Below the pieces are notes generated by a model. That model saw only the letters and a program-made list of their open reading frames with translations. It was not told where the DNA came from and did not search any database. Positions 38,184 through 46,797 of a stretch of 64,000 nucleotides of DNA are shown here, one piece after another. The DNA is from Psychrobacter sp. AH5 (lineage in GTDB: Bacteria; Pseudomonadota; Gammaproteobacteria; Pseudomonadales; Moraxellaceae): assembly GCF_040371085.1 (NCBI RefSeq), contig NZ_JAMBMT010000001.1:1364001-1428000 (forward strand), given 5' to 3'. The translations under genes were made by a program, and so were the position numbers. Numbering within the stretch: position 1 is the first letter of the stretch; each line of letters begins with the position of its first letter.

Positions 38184-38948
38184 ATGAAAACGATAACTTA
38201 CTTAATCAATTTAGATGGCAGTCATCAGCGTTTGCAGAGTGCTACCCATCAGCTGCAGCAAATCAATTGGGAGTTTGAGAGAGTCTCAGCCTATGATGGT
38301 CGAGGAAAAGCGTTATCTAGCTTTGAGGGTTATGACGATCAGCAAACCAGAAAAAACTTAGGCCGTAGTCTATTAAGCTCTGAGATTGGTTGCTATCTCA
38401 GTCATTATAAATGCGCCCAGAAGTTTCTACAGACAGATGCAGACTTCTTAATTGTACTAGAAGACGATATGAAAATATCTGCCGATTTTAAAGCTATTAT
38501 GGAAGATACTTTAGACTTTTTGGCTAATAAGCAAAATCTAGACTGGTATCTCATCAATATCGCCGCTAAGAAAAAAAAGCTGGCCAAAGAGATCACCACT
38601 TTTAATGATCACAGTTTGTGGCATGCCTATTATTTTCCTATTCGCGGATTGGGCTTAATATGGTCGCGTCAAGGTGCCAAAGATTTCGTGGAACAGGCTA
38701 AACCCATTACTATGCCAGTCGATATCTTTTTTCAAAGATGGCTAAGTGGTAACGGTAAAGGTTTGGGAATCTGGCCGCCTTTGGTCAAACCGTTAGGCTT
38801 AGACAGTGACATATTAGGCACAGAGGCGGCACAAAACATCAAGCGCAAGGATAAAGAAAACAGGGATTTCACTTACAAAGCTAAAAAACAAAAAAGAATG
38901 TTGCAAGATAAAACTGCCGCCATCAAAAACTTATACTTTAATAAGTAG
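38184..38948 (+). CDS. Glycosyltransferase family 25 (LPS/LOS type), first copy
   Basis: A 254-residue GT25 enzyme: ITYLINLDGSHQRLQ at the start, the SSEIGCYLSHYKCAQKFL block and DADFLIVLEDDMKI with the metal-binding acidic cluster. Such enzymes add galactose or similar sugars to lipooligosaccharide in Neisseria, Haemophilus and Moraxella. The C-terminal 35 residues are very basic (RKDKENRDFTYKAKKQKR), probably for membrane contact. Only 7 bp separate it from the next GT25 gene, so the two are translated together. Confidence 0.93.
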   Translation: MKTITYLINLDGSHQRLQSATHQLQQINWEFERVSAYDGRGKALSSFEGYDDQQTRKNLGRSLLSSEIGCYLSHYKCAQKFLQTDADFLIVLEDDMKISADFKAIMEDTLDFLANKQNLDWYLINIAAKKKKLAKEITTFNDHSLWHAYYFPIRGLGLIWSRQGAKDFVEQAKPITMPVDIFFQRWLSGNGKGLGIWPPLVKPLGLDSDILGTEAAQNIKRKDKENRDFTYKAKKQKRMLQDKTAAIKNLYFNK

Positions 38949-38955
38949 TGCAATT

Positions 38956-39732
38956 ATGATAAAAAATATAGTTATTAGCCTAACATCTGCGACCGAGCGT
39001 AGAGAGCACATTAAAAAAGAGTTTGGTAAACACAATGTGGCTTTTGAGTTTTTTGATGCTTTGACGCCTGAGACTGTCTCGTCTTACATCAAAGGCTTGC
39101 CATATAATTTTGATTCAAGTGGTTTATCTCCTATAGAGCTCGCTTGTATGATGAGTCATGTCGCTATATGGCAAAAAATGATCAACGAAAACATACCTTA
39201 CATAACTATATTTGAGGACGATGTTTATTTAGGCCAAGACGCTAAATATTTACTTAATAGTTCTGAATGGATAAAACCTGAATGGAATATTATAAAGATT
39301 GAAACGGTATATAATAAAGTCTTTTTGGCGTCTAAAAGCCAAGATATCTTATCAAGCAAGCGTTGTATTACTCAACTCAAAGGTAAGCATTTAGGAGCAG
39401 GAGGCTACATATTATCTTTAAAAGGTATCAAACTATTATTAGACTATACCTTCAACAAACCGTTACTGCCTATCGATGAAATCGTTTTTAAAAACTTTAT
39501 CACTCAAAGCTCTGAACCCGTCTACCAGATGGTACCTGCGCTTTGTATCCAAGATATTATTATCAATGCTGATAAAGAAGCGCTTATCCTTCCTAGCTCA
39601 CTTGAGGAGGATCGTAGAAAGCGTATGCGTTCAGAGAAAAAAGGTGGTTTAGCAAAAATAAGTAGAGAAACCCGTAGAATGGTTTCGCAAACAAAGGAAT
39701 CTCTATTCGCAAAGCAAATTCCTTTTAATTAA
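38956..39732 (+). CDS. Glycosyltransferase family 25 (LPS/LOS type), second copy
   Basis: A 258-residue GT25 enzyme with KNIVISLTSATERREHIKKE, LSPIELACMMSHVAIWQKMI and ITIFEDDVYLGQDA in the expected order. It differs widely from the first copy, so it is not a recent duplicate and probably makes a different linkage. The C-terminus is basic (EEDRRKRMRSEKKGG). It shares a transcript with the first copy and probably with the YrbL-like gene that follows after 48 bp. Confidence 0.93.
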   Translation: MIKNIVISLTSATERREHIKKEFGKHNVAFEFFDALTPETVSSYIKGLPYNFDSSGLSPIELACMMSHVAIWQKMINENIPYITIFEDDVYLGQDAKYLLNSSEWIKPEWNIIKIETVYNKVFLASKSQDILSSKRCITQLKGKHLGAGGYILSLKGIKLLLDYTFNKPLLPIDEIVFKNFITQSSEPVYQMVPALCIQDIIINADKEALILPSSLEEDRRKRMRSEKKGGLAKISRETRRMVSQTKESLFAKQIPFN

Positions 39733-39780
39733 ATATCAATTCAATCATTAAAAATATGACTGTGGGCTAACAGAGGTAAT

Positions 39781-40422
39781 ATGAGCATACTTATAACTGA
39801 AGATTTAGAGCTATTGGGTCAGGGTACTCAAAAGCTCGTCTATGCTCATCCGGATAGTTTAGATAAAGTGATTAAGCTGATGAGACCTGAAAACGCTACT
39901 CCTGATGGTGGAAGAGCTACACAGAATCGTTGGCGTTCACAGCGTTCACAAGGCATCTATCGTCAGTTCCGCAGGGAGCTATTACAATATTTACAGCTTT
40001 GTAAAAACAGCTATAGCGCAAAAAAGTTTATTTTTCCTATCGAAACGGTATATGGTTTTGTCGCAACTGACAAAGGTTTAGGATTGGTTACTGAAAAGAT
40101 AATTAGCCCTACTGGTTCCTCCCTCACCTTGGATCATCTAGTCGCTTATAAAATGTTTGGTAAAAAACAGAAAAAGGCCTTAGATCAATTTTTTAATGAT
40201 TGTTGCTATCATCACGTGGTATTCGGTGAAGTGAATGTCGGTGGAATCATGTATACTGAACAACGTCAAGGCTATCCTGAATTTGTGTTAGTAGATGGGA
40301 TCGGTGAAAAACTGATCATTCCTTTTAGAGCTATGAGCAAAACAATTAACACTCGTAATGTCAAAAAAGTGGAGCGAAAGATTAAAGAGCAGATAGGTTT
40401 TCATAATCAACATAGAGCTTAA
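39781..40422 (+). CDS. yrbL: YrbL-like protein (PhoP regulatory network protein family)
   Basis: A 213-residue YrbL-family protein with a kinase-like N-lobe start (LGQGTQKLVYAHPDSLDKVIKL), a conserved RELLQYLQLCK helix and FNDCCYHHVVFGEVNVGGIMY in place of a catalytic loop, then VLVDGIGEKLI. It lacks a clear HRD/DFG pair, so phosphotransfer is doubtful. YrbL is under PhoP/PmrA control in enterics but has no known reaction. Here it ends a run of lipooligosaccharide genes, which suggests a role in core modification. Confidence 0.85.
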   Translation: MSILITEDLELLGQGTQKLVYAHPDSLDKVIKLMRPENATPDGGRATQNRWRSQRSQGIYRQFRRELLQYLQLCKNSYSAKKFIFPIETVYGFVATDKGLGLVTEKIISPTGSSLTLDHLVAYKMFGKKQKKALDQFFNDCCYHHVVFGEVNVGGIMYTEQRQGYPEFVLVDGIGEKLIIPFRAMSKTINTRNVKKVERKIKEQIGFHNQHRA

Positions 40423-40512
40423 TCTTTTAAAAACCCATTCAGAAACTTATGCAGCTATCTAAGCTATAAGTTACGATTGCTATTTTTAAGACACTTAATT
40501 AGCATCGTTAAT

Positions 40513-41394
40513 TCAATTTTTGTTTCTTAGCTTTTTTATACTATTATTTAATAGCATATTAGCTGTTGTAAAGGGCTGCATTCTAAACATATCCGCAAGC
40601 TTACTCATCCGACCCTCCTTATTATTTTCATACTCTCTACGTACATTAGACCATAATATATTTTTCATGGCTTTATCATAAAGTGGAGAGTCTTTGAAAC
40701 AATTTAAAACGTCTATACGGCCTTGAGCCATTTTTTCAAAATTATTTGATAGATTATTATCATGACGTCTATAACAAGCAAATACTTCATCCATATAATA
40801 TAGCTGACCAATTTGACTCAATTTTAACCACATGTACCAATCTTCTAGAATAATTGTAGGATCAAATCCTCCTACTTCTTTTATCGCACTTAGTCTTATC
40901 ATTTGTGTCGCTGTAGGAAAGTCTATTTTATTCATAATGATGGTTTTAAAATCATAAAATCCCGACTTCTTCATAACGGTTCTTATCTCGTTATTATCTT
41001 TACTAAGTAATTTTATACCTCCAAAAACAGCCGTAATTTTTGGACGTTCTTCTAAAAAATCCACTTGAATACTAGTTTTATCTTTAAAAATAATATCATC
41101 AGAGGCTAATAAACCTAGATACTCACCTTCGCACCACTCTATAGCTTCGTTAAGCGTAGCACTTAAACCTTTATTGGGCCTCGTTCTAAACTCAAACCTG
41201 ACAAACCTTTTTTGACAGGAACTAATCATTTCTTGTATCTTTTCAACAGAGTTATCTTTAGAACCATCATCTATAATAATCAACTCAATATTTTGGTACG
41301 TTTGATCAATGACACTTTGAATGGAGTCTTGAATAAAATCTTGATGGTTATAGCAAGGAATAACAACTGAGACTAATGGGCTTGTTTTTTTCAT
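40513..41394 (-). CDS. Glycosyltransferase family 2
   Basis: A 293-residue GT2 enzyme. VVIPCYNHQDFIQDSIQSV opens the nucleotide-binding half, LIIIDDGSKDNSVEKI holds the first Asp pair and LGLLASDDIIFKDK the DxD equivalent; EDWYMWLKLSQIG carries the ED catalytic base region. No membrane helices. It is the last gene of the minus-strand sugar operon and converges on the plus-strand glycan run 90 bp away. Donor and acceptor are unknown, though a dTDP-dideoxyaminosugar made upstream is a likely donor. Confidence 0.92.
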   Translation of the reverse strand: MKKTSPLVSVVIPCYNHQDFIQDSIQSVIDQTYQNIELIIIDDGSKDNSVEKIQEMISSCQKRFVRFEFRTRPNKGLSATLNEAIEWCEGEYLGLLASDDIIFKDKTSIQVDFLEERPKITAVFGGIKLLSKDNNEIRTVMKKSGFYDFKTIIMNKIDFPTATQMIRLSAIKEVGGFDPTIILEDWYMWLKLSQIGQLYYMDEVFACYRRHDNNLSNNFEKMAQGRIDVLNCFKDSPLYDKAMKNILWSNVRREYENNKEGRMSKLADMFRMQPFTTANMLLNNSIKKLRNKN

Positions 41395-41462
41395 ATAATT
41401 TAGTTTGTTAATTTAATGTGAAAATAATATTTTATAGTATGGTCATAAATTAAATACTTAGA

Positions 41463-42494
41463 CTAACCTATTTTTTTACTAACAACTTTTCTTTTGAGTG
41501 TCCGTAAAAACTTGCTAGTGCTATAGTTAAAAAGATATAAAAAACTAGATAAATTTATGTGCTTAACTATAGAAGCTTTGGTAGTCTTTATCTCAGATTT
41601 AGTTATATTTAATCTTTCTTTATGCTCTAATAAAAATAATAGCAAACTAAATTGAGCAATAGACTTATATCTTGGAATTGAATAACAGGCTAAGCTTTTG
41701 CGGACTTCATAGGACTGTACCAATTGCCTATCCTCAGAAATTCCTGACCAGATACCACCATCGTGTATTCGGTAAGCTGCCATTGCTTTCTTAAAGTTAT
41801 AAGCTTTACCAAAATTGCCGTAGTAACCAAATAAAAAAGTATCACTAAATGGCATTTTTGGTCCTAGGCAGGGCAAATCTGAACGCCATACTGCTGATTT
41901 GGAAGGTAGGTTAAAACCCATGGCTATTTTATTTTGAGAATATCTCTTATTCTTTGAAAGCCTTAGCTCTGAATCTAAAATAACTTTATTTTTTGCATCG
42001 ATTCTTATAACATCATGACCACACATTACCACTTCAGGGTTTTCTTCCAAAAAATCGACTTGGGTCTGCAGTTTGCTCTTATCAAACCAAAAGTCATCGC
42101 CTTCGCACAGAGCTGTATACTTTCCTCGTACCCGTAAAGCATTAAATAGAAAAGTACCATAACCTTTGCTATAAGTATTTTGCGACTGGTAAATCGGATG
42201 TATTATATTGGGATACTGTTCTACATATTTTTTGATAATCTGGGCAGTGTTATCAGTTGAAGCATCGTCATGGATTAACACTTCAAAAGCAAAATTAGTT
42301 TCTTGTATTAGGAATCCATTTATAGCATCTTCTATAAACTTTGCATGGTTGAAGGTCAAACAACAGATACTAACTACTATTTCATTTTTATTATCCCAAG
42401 AAGCCATAATTTCAGCTTCTGATTTTAATGCTTTAGGAGCAGTTACATACTCTATTGATTCAGATGTTACATTTATAGTTGAAGACCTACTCAT
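41463..42494 (-). CDS. Glycosyltransferase family 2
   Basis: A 343-residue GT2 enzyme: VVSICCLTFNHAKFIEDAIN, VLIHDDASTDNTAQII, YTALCEGDDFWFDKSKLQ with the GDDFW block typical of this branch, and a C-terminal basic tail (TSKFLRTLKRKVVSKK) that could touch the membrane. The 30 residues before the fold (SRSSTINVTSES) are unusual. It begins 6 bp after the aminotransferase gene and is co-transcribed with it. AT-rich codon use fits the rest of the operon. Confidence 0.92.
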   Translation of the reverse strand: MSRSSTINVTSESIEYVTAPKALKSEAEIMASWDNKNEIVVSICCLTFNHAKFIEDAINGFLIQETNFAFEVLIHDDASTDNTAQIIKKYVEQYPNIIHPIYQSQNTYSKGYGTFLFNALRVRGKYTALCEGDDFWFDKSKLQTQVDFLEENPEVVMCGHDVIRIDAKNKVILDSELRLSKNKRYSQNKIAMGFNLPSKSAVWRSDLPCLGPKMPFSDTFLFGYYGNFGKAYNFKKAMAAYRIHDGGIWSGISEDRQLVQSYEVRKSLACYSIPRYKSIAQFSLLLFLLEHKERLNITKSEIKTTKASIVKHINLSSFLYLFNYSTSKFLRTLKRKVVSKKIG

Positions 42495-42500
42495 TGAATA

Positions 42501-43616
42501 CTAACCTAAATTTTTGTTGTCGAAATTATTTAAAGCCTTAATCACATCAGCGATTTCTTGCTCAGTGATAGTTGGTCCTATTGGCAAGCTTAGGGCTTGC
42601 TGATGAATCATTTCAGATACGGGATAGCTTAGATCATTCCACTCTTTATAAGCCTGCTGCTTATGCGGCGGTATTGGATAATGAATCAAGGTTTGAACAC
42701 CTTGATTTGCCAAATGCTTTTGTAGTGCCTCTCTTTTTTCACAGCGAATAACAAATACATGCCAAACATGAGCGTCCCTAGATTTACAAGTCGGCAAAAT
42801 AATACTTGGATGGTTTATACCTTTAAGATATAAGTCAGCGACTTCACGGCGATGAGCTATTTCCGTCTCTAAATGACCAAGCTTTACGCTAAGCATAGCG
42901 GCTTGGATTTCATCCAAACGACTATTTATACCTTGCATGATATTTCTATACTTTTCGTACGAACCATAGTTACGTAGTGCGCGTAGTGTCTCAGCCAGTT
43001 CGGTATCATTAGTAGTAACGGCCCCAGCATCACCAAGAGCGCCTAGATTTTTACCAGGATAAAAGCTAAACCCAGCGGCATCGCCCCAATTCCCTGCTTT
43101 TCTGTCCTCTAGTATAGCACCGTGTGCCTGTGCAGCATCTTCTAGCACTAGCAAATTGTGACGCTGAGCAATGTCCATAATAGCTGGCATATCTGCTAGC
43201 TGACCATAAAGATGGACTGGCAATATCACCTTAGTTTTTTTAGTTATCGCTGATTCAATATTTTTAGGGTCGATATTATAAGTATCAAGATCAGGTTCGA
43301 CTAATATAGGTGTTAGATCATTAGCGCTAATCGCTAAAATGCTAGCAATATAAGTATTAGAGGGCACAATGACTTCGTTACCTTTTTGGAGTTTCCCCAG
43401 TTCTTTCCAAGCTCGTAACGTTAGTATCAATGCATCCAAACCATTCGCAACTCCTATAGCGTGCTTGGCACCACAATAGTTAGTGAACTCTTTTTCAAAT
43501 GCTTCAAGCTCATCACCATTAATGTACCAACCTGAATCAATTACTCGGGTAGCAGCTACGACAAGCTCATCACGATATTGAGCATTAATTGCTTTCAGAT
43601 CTAAAAATGGAATCAT
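42501..43616 (-). CDS. DegT/DnrJ/EryC1 sugar aminotransferase, FdtB/QdtB-like
   Basis: A 371-residue PLP enzyme. Start [18 protein letters not shown]; the cofactor Asp lies in [13 protein letters not shown] and the Schiff-base lysine in [19 protein letters not shown]. Family members of this type aminate C3 of dTDP-3-keto-6-deoxyhexose. The order ketoisomerase, acetyltransferase, aminotransferase with 4-bp overlaps matches dTDP-Fuc3NAc or dTDP-Qui3NAc gene sets, which supports C3 amination here; the choice between the two sugars cannot be made from sequence alone. Confidence 0.9.
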   Translation of the reverse strand: MIPFLDLKAINAQYRDELVVAATRVIDSGWYINGDELEAFEKEFTNYCGAKHAIGVANGLDALILTLRAWKELGKLQKGNEVIVPSNTYIASILAISANDLTPILVEPDLDTYNIDPKNIESAITKKTKVILPVHLYGQLADMPAIMDIAQRHNLLVLEDAAQAHGAILEDRKAGNWGDAAGFSFYPGKNLGALGDAGAVTTNDTELAETLRALRNYGSYEKYRNIMQGINSRLDEIQAAMLSVKLGHLETEIAHRREVADLYLKGINHPSIILPTCKSRDAHVWHVFVIRCEKREALQKHLANQGVQTLIHYPIPPHKQQAYKEWNDLSYPVSEMIHQQALSLPIGPTITEQEIADVIKALNNFDNKNLG

Positions 43617-44074
43617 TTTATATACCTAATAATTTTTGCAGGATTACCGATAACTACAGCATGATCTGGCACATCTTTGGTGACTACTGAACCAGCACCA
43701 ACCATGGCACTTTTGCCAATTGTGATTCCTGGTAATAAAGTTGCATTCGCCCCAATACTTGCACCTTTTTTTAAAGTTATTCCTAAAAAAACCTCTGGGA
43801 AGTTTTTAGAACGAGGCATTAAGTCATTTGTTAAAGTAGCATTGGGGCCCAAAAACACGTCGTCTTCTATACGAGTACCATTCCAAATATAAACCCCTGA
43901 CTTTACGATCACATTATTACCAATAATCACATCGCCTTCAATCAAACTATTAGCGCAGATATTACAGTTTTCACCAATTATAGCGCCTTCTAGAATAACC
44001 ACAAACTGCCAAACTCTTGTTCCTTTCCCAATTTCACAAGCAGCAACATCAGATAGACTATGTATAAAACTCAT
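43613..44074 (-). CDS. Left-handed beta-helix acetyltransferase, FdtC/QdtC-like
   Basis: A 153-residue hexapeptide-repeat enzyme: successive turns such as [19 protein letters not shown] and [14 protein letters not shown] form the helix, and the ending [12 protein letters not shown] is standard. Asn and His residues around the loop PRSKNFPE probably serve catalysis. It most likely N-acetylates the 3-amino group of a dTDP-3-amino-3,6-dideoxyhexose. It overlaps the aminotransferase gene by 4 bp and the ketoisomerase gene by 4 bp, a tight sign of joint function. Confidence 0.88.
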   Translation of the reverse strand: MSFIHSLSDVAACEIGKGTRVWQFVVILEGAIIGENCNICANSLIEGDVIIGNNVIVKSGVYIWNGTRIEDDVFLGPNATLTNDLMPRSKNFPEVFLGITLKKGASIGANATLLPGITIGKSAMVGAGSVVTKDVPDHAVVIGNPAKIIRYIK

Positions 44075-44472
44075 GATTTTGTTTCCTTCAAAAACTGTTC
44101 ATAATCGCGAATATAATCAGTCTCATCATAATGTTCACTAGCCAACACTAGAAGTACACAGTCTTCACTAAAATCATGCATCTCTCGCCAGACTAAGTCT
44201 TTTATCAACACACCCTTGGTAGGAGAATCTAATAAAAACTCCTCACGGGTACTGCCATCATCAAGGATCATACGACAGCTCCCTGTCACGCACACCGCTA
44301 CTTGCTTGAGATCACGATGCGCGTGGAACCCACGAGCAACTTTTGGTTGAGTACCAAAAATATAGTAAACACGCTTGATAGCAAAAGGGACAGTCTTTTC
44401 TCCCTCTAACGCTACTAGAGAACCACGAGCATCACCTAATGGCGGAAAGTGAACCCATTGAATTAAACTCAT
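44071..44472 (-). CDS. dTDP-4-keto-6-deoxyglucose 3,4-ketoisomerase, FdtA/QdtA-like
   Basis: A cupin of about 133 residues. [10 protein letters not shown] and [19 protein letters not shown] carry the active-site histidines; [21 protein letters not shown] completes the barrel. It moves the keto group of dTDP-4-keto-6-deoxyglucose from C4 to C3, feeding the aminotransferase downstream. The frame opens at TTG 44514, but the ATG at 44472 ([11 protein letters not shown]) follows GGAAAA and is the family-like start. Fuc3N versus Qui3N stereochemistry is not decided. Confidence 0.9.
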   Translation of the reverse strand: MSLIQWVHFPPLGDARGSLVALEGEKTVPFAIKRVYYIFGTQPKVARGFHAHRDLKQVAVCVTGSCRMILDDGSTREEFLLDSPTKGVLIKDLVWREMHDFSEDCVLLVLASEHYDETDYIRDYEQFLKETKS

Positions 44473-44525
44473 TATTATTTTTCCATCAAAAATCAATTTA
44501 TAAGATAATTTCAAATACTAATTTT

Positions 44526-45089
44526 TTAAATATCCCAGTAATTTGTTTTTTCCATAAAGCTGTCGTACTGCTTATGAGTAATTCCTATTAAAACCTGATC
44601 ATGAAATTTACCATTTCGATAGATCGATTCTAATTTTTTACCTTCTATTTCCCAACCACATTTTTTAGTATAAAGTCCGATAGATCTATCATTATAGCCT
44701 AAAATATAAGCACTCAAACGATTCAAACCTAGTTCTTTAAAAGCAAATCTCATTATGGTCATTGCAGCATCTAAAGCGTAACCCTTTCCTCTAGTTTCAA
44801 TATTACCAAGCATAATACCGTGATACGCATCTCTATTTTTCCAATCTATATCTGATAAGCTTATGGTTCCAATTAGTCCTATATCATTAGCTTCTATGGC
44901 AAAGTTTTGGTACTCATTATTGTTATTATCTATATTTCTAATATATGTTTCAGTGCTTAATTTAGAATAAGGAAAATGCCATCCACCCAGATGATGCCAA
45001 ATTTCAGGAGAGTTTGACCATTCTGCTAATAGATCTAAATCTTTCATCTCTATTGCACGTAGCGTAACTACTTTACCTTCTATGTTCAT
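44526..45089 (-). CDS. GNAT family acetyltransferase, RimJ/RimL-like
   Basis: A 187-residue GNAT enzyme. It begins VVTLRAIEMKDLDLLAEWSN; the acetyl-CoA pyrophosphate loop is LGNIETRGKGYALDAAMTI; and LNRLSAYILGYNDRSIGLYTKKCGW is the usual C-terminal helix-strand. In sugar operons such enzymes N-acetylate or otherwise acylate aminosugars, for example at C4. It overlaps the unusual PLP-fold gene by 17 bp, so both belong to one unit. It could be the partner of the VioA-like aminotransferase. Confidence 0.88.
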   Translation of the reverse strand: MNIEGKVVTLRAIEMKDLDLLAEWSNSPEIWHHLGGWHFPYSKLSTETYIRNIDNNNNEYQNFAIEANDIGLIGTISLSDIDWKNRDAYHGIMLGNIETRGKGYALDAAMTIMRFAFKELGLNRLSAYILGYNDRSIGLYTKKCGWEIEGKKLESIYRNGKFHDQVLIGITHKQYDSFMEKTNYWDI

Positions 45090-46065
45090 TGAAGTATTCC
45101 TTAATTTTATCTACTTGAAACTGCATCTGTTTTTGAGAATATCGTTGGTCACAGACGATGTGAGTAATGCCTGTAACAAGCTTATATTCGAAACTATCAA
45201 CGTCTAATCTTTGTAAACTATCAAGCCAATAAGTAGGTGTATATATATTATTTCCAATTAGCTCTTTAGAAATACTACTTTTCAATAGTAGTGGATAAGT
45301 CAATGGCGACTCTATATCTGCGATATCTATATTTAAATGATTTATATCGGCCAACTGTGAATGTAGAAACTTAAAATTATCTAATCGTTGCATTTGGATA
45401 CTTGAGTAATTGAGACATTCCATTATCTCTTTAGTCATTCCTGAAATTTTTTTAGGGATACAATCATTTAACAGCATTTCATTATTTTTGAATATATCAT
45501 AAGCCTCAGATGCACTTGACAAACGTCTAACAAAACAATGATGATATTGTTGAATCATCATTTCTACGTTTCTAGCTATATAGTTAGGCTTAGTTAACGC
45601 TTTACTAATTAATAACCCTCCTTCAGCTACAGGTAAGAACTTCCTAAGGGAATAAATAGTGGCAAAACAGTCAAAGGGTTTGACAAAGAAGGCTTGGGAA
45701 TGATCAAAAATTATCTGATCGTTAGGATAAATATTTATTAATTTTTGCTGAATGGCGGTGCATAGTCCAAAATAATTGACATAAAGAAGATATTCATCTT
45801 CTTTCAAATGATTTGGTAAAACTGGATAGAACTCTTCATTTATATCATAGTATTGAATTTCAATGTCTAATATCAACAATGGATCAATCATAGCATCGCA
45901 GATAAACTTTGGCATCCATATTTTTTTGATATTATTCTGATTTAGTAGATCAAAAAAAGCTGAACGTGCTGAAATATAGTTTAATGCTTGTGGGTAAGGA
46001 AACTGCTCGTAATTTGGTAAGCAAAACTCGAAGTATCCGCCAATTTCTATTTGATTATCTAACAT
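45073..46065 (-). CDS. Divergent DegT-like PLP-fold protein
   Basis: A 330-residue protein that I recognise only by fold. A short SARSAFFDLLNQNN near residue 32 sits where DegT enzymes have their GTxAL segment; IIFDHSQAFF has an Asp (121) at the place of the cofactor-binding Asp; YSLRKFLPVAEGGLLIS (from 138) matches the Lys-then-GG region with Lys142 as possible Schiff base. The C-terminal half is not recognisable. It overlaps the GNAT gene and follows wbqC by 27 bp. It may be a true aminotransferase or a sugar-binding relative. Strongly AT-rich. Confidence 0.7.
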   Translation of the reverse strand: MLDNQIEIGGYFEFCLPNYEQFPYPQALNYISARSAFFDLLNQNNIKKIWMPKFICDAMIDPLLILDIEIQYYDINEEFYPVLPNHLKEDEYLLYVNYFGLCTAIQQKLINIYPNDQIIFDHSQAFFVKPFDCFATIYSLRKFLPVAEGGLLISKALTKPNYIARNVEMMIQQYHHCFVRRLSSASEAYDIFKNNEMLLNDCIPKKISGMTKEIMECLNYSSIQMQRLDNFKFLHSQLADINHLNIDIADIESPLTYPLLLKSSISKELIGNNIYTPTYWLDSLQRLDVDSFEYKLVTGITHIVCDQRYSQKQMQFQVDKIKEYFNEHRR

Positions 46066-46092
46066 ATTATAAACCTATATTTTATTCTACTG

Positions 46093-46797
46093 TTAGACTA
46101 GCTCAAAATTGTTAAGCATAATTAATACCTCATCCTTATTATTAAACATAAGTACATCAATTATAGATAAAAAGGGTATAAACTCATTTGAAAATTGCTT
46201 ATACACCTTTTTATTAGCGCTAATAAAAGAAAGCTCTATATCTTTTTCAGAAAAATCTGCTGTATTATAAAGCGCTCTACCATTTATCGGATTTATATAG
46301 GTACTTGCATTTTCTTGTTGGCAGATATCTAGTACTCTATCTTGTCCTGATAAATGAGTATTGCTGTAATATTTACTACAAATTTCAAATTTTGTTTGAA
46401 TATCTAGATAGTTCGACACCTCAATCACACTTTTAATTGCTAGATCAGAAATATTTTTTGGTGGATCTAATAAGATATTCTCAATTAACTCTCGAACAGC
46501 TTCGTAATTCTTAGCCTTTTTATAGCTAAACATAATTGAACTTAGGAAAGACTTTTTCCATTTCTCATATCTATTATCACTTATCAAAACATCTTTGATT
46601 AAAGTATGAGAACTCGCATTAGCTAATGGGATACTAAACATTTTTGCTTGATTATTAATGAGGATTTGGTTCCTATTGATCCATCCCTGTTTAATAAAGG
46701 TCACATCATCATAGAATATAAACTTATCTACAGTATTAACAAGCTGAAAGTAGCCAATATAAGGCATGAAATAAGGCTGCATTATTGCAAGTTTCAT
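46093..46797 (-). CDS. WbqC family protein
   Basis: A 234-residue WbqC-like protein: KLAIMQPYFMPYIGYFQLVN at the N-terminus, then KFIFYDDVTFIKQGWINRN, with NPINGRALYN towards the C-terminus. The family is widespread in O-antigen and capsule clusters; its reaction is not established as far as I know. An acyl- or aminoacyl-transfer role to aminosugars has been suggested by context. It overlaps the VioA-like aminotransferase gene by 4 bp (ATGA), so the two are translated together. Confidence 0.88.
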   Translation of the reverse strand: MKLAIMQPYFMPYIGYFQLVNTVDKFIFYDDVTFIKQGWINRNQILINNQAKMFSIPLANASSHTLIKDVLISDNRYEKWKKSFLSSIMFSYKKAKNYEAVRELIENILLDPPKNISDLAIKSVIEVSNYLDIQTKFEICSKYYSNTHLSGQDRVLDICQQENASTYINPINGRALYNTADFSEKDIELSFISANKKVYKQFSNEFIPFLSIIDVLMFNNKDEVLIMLNNFELV

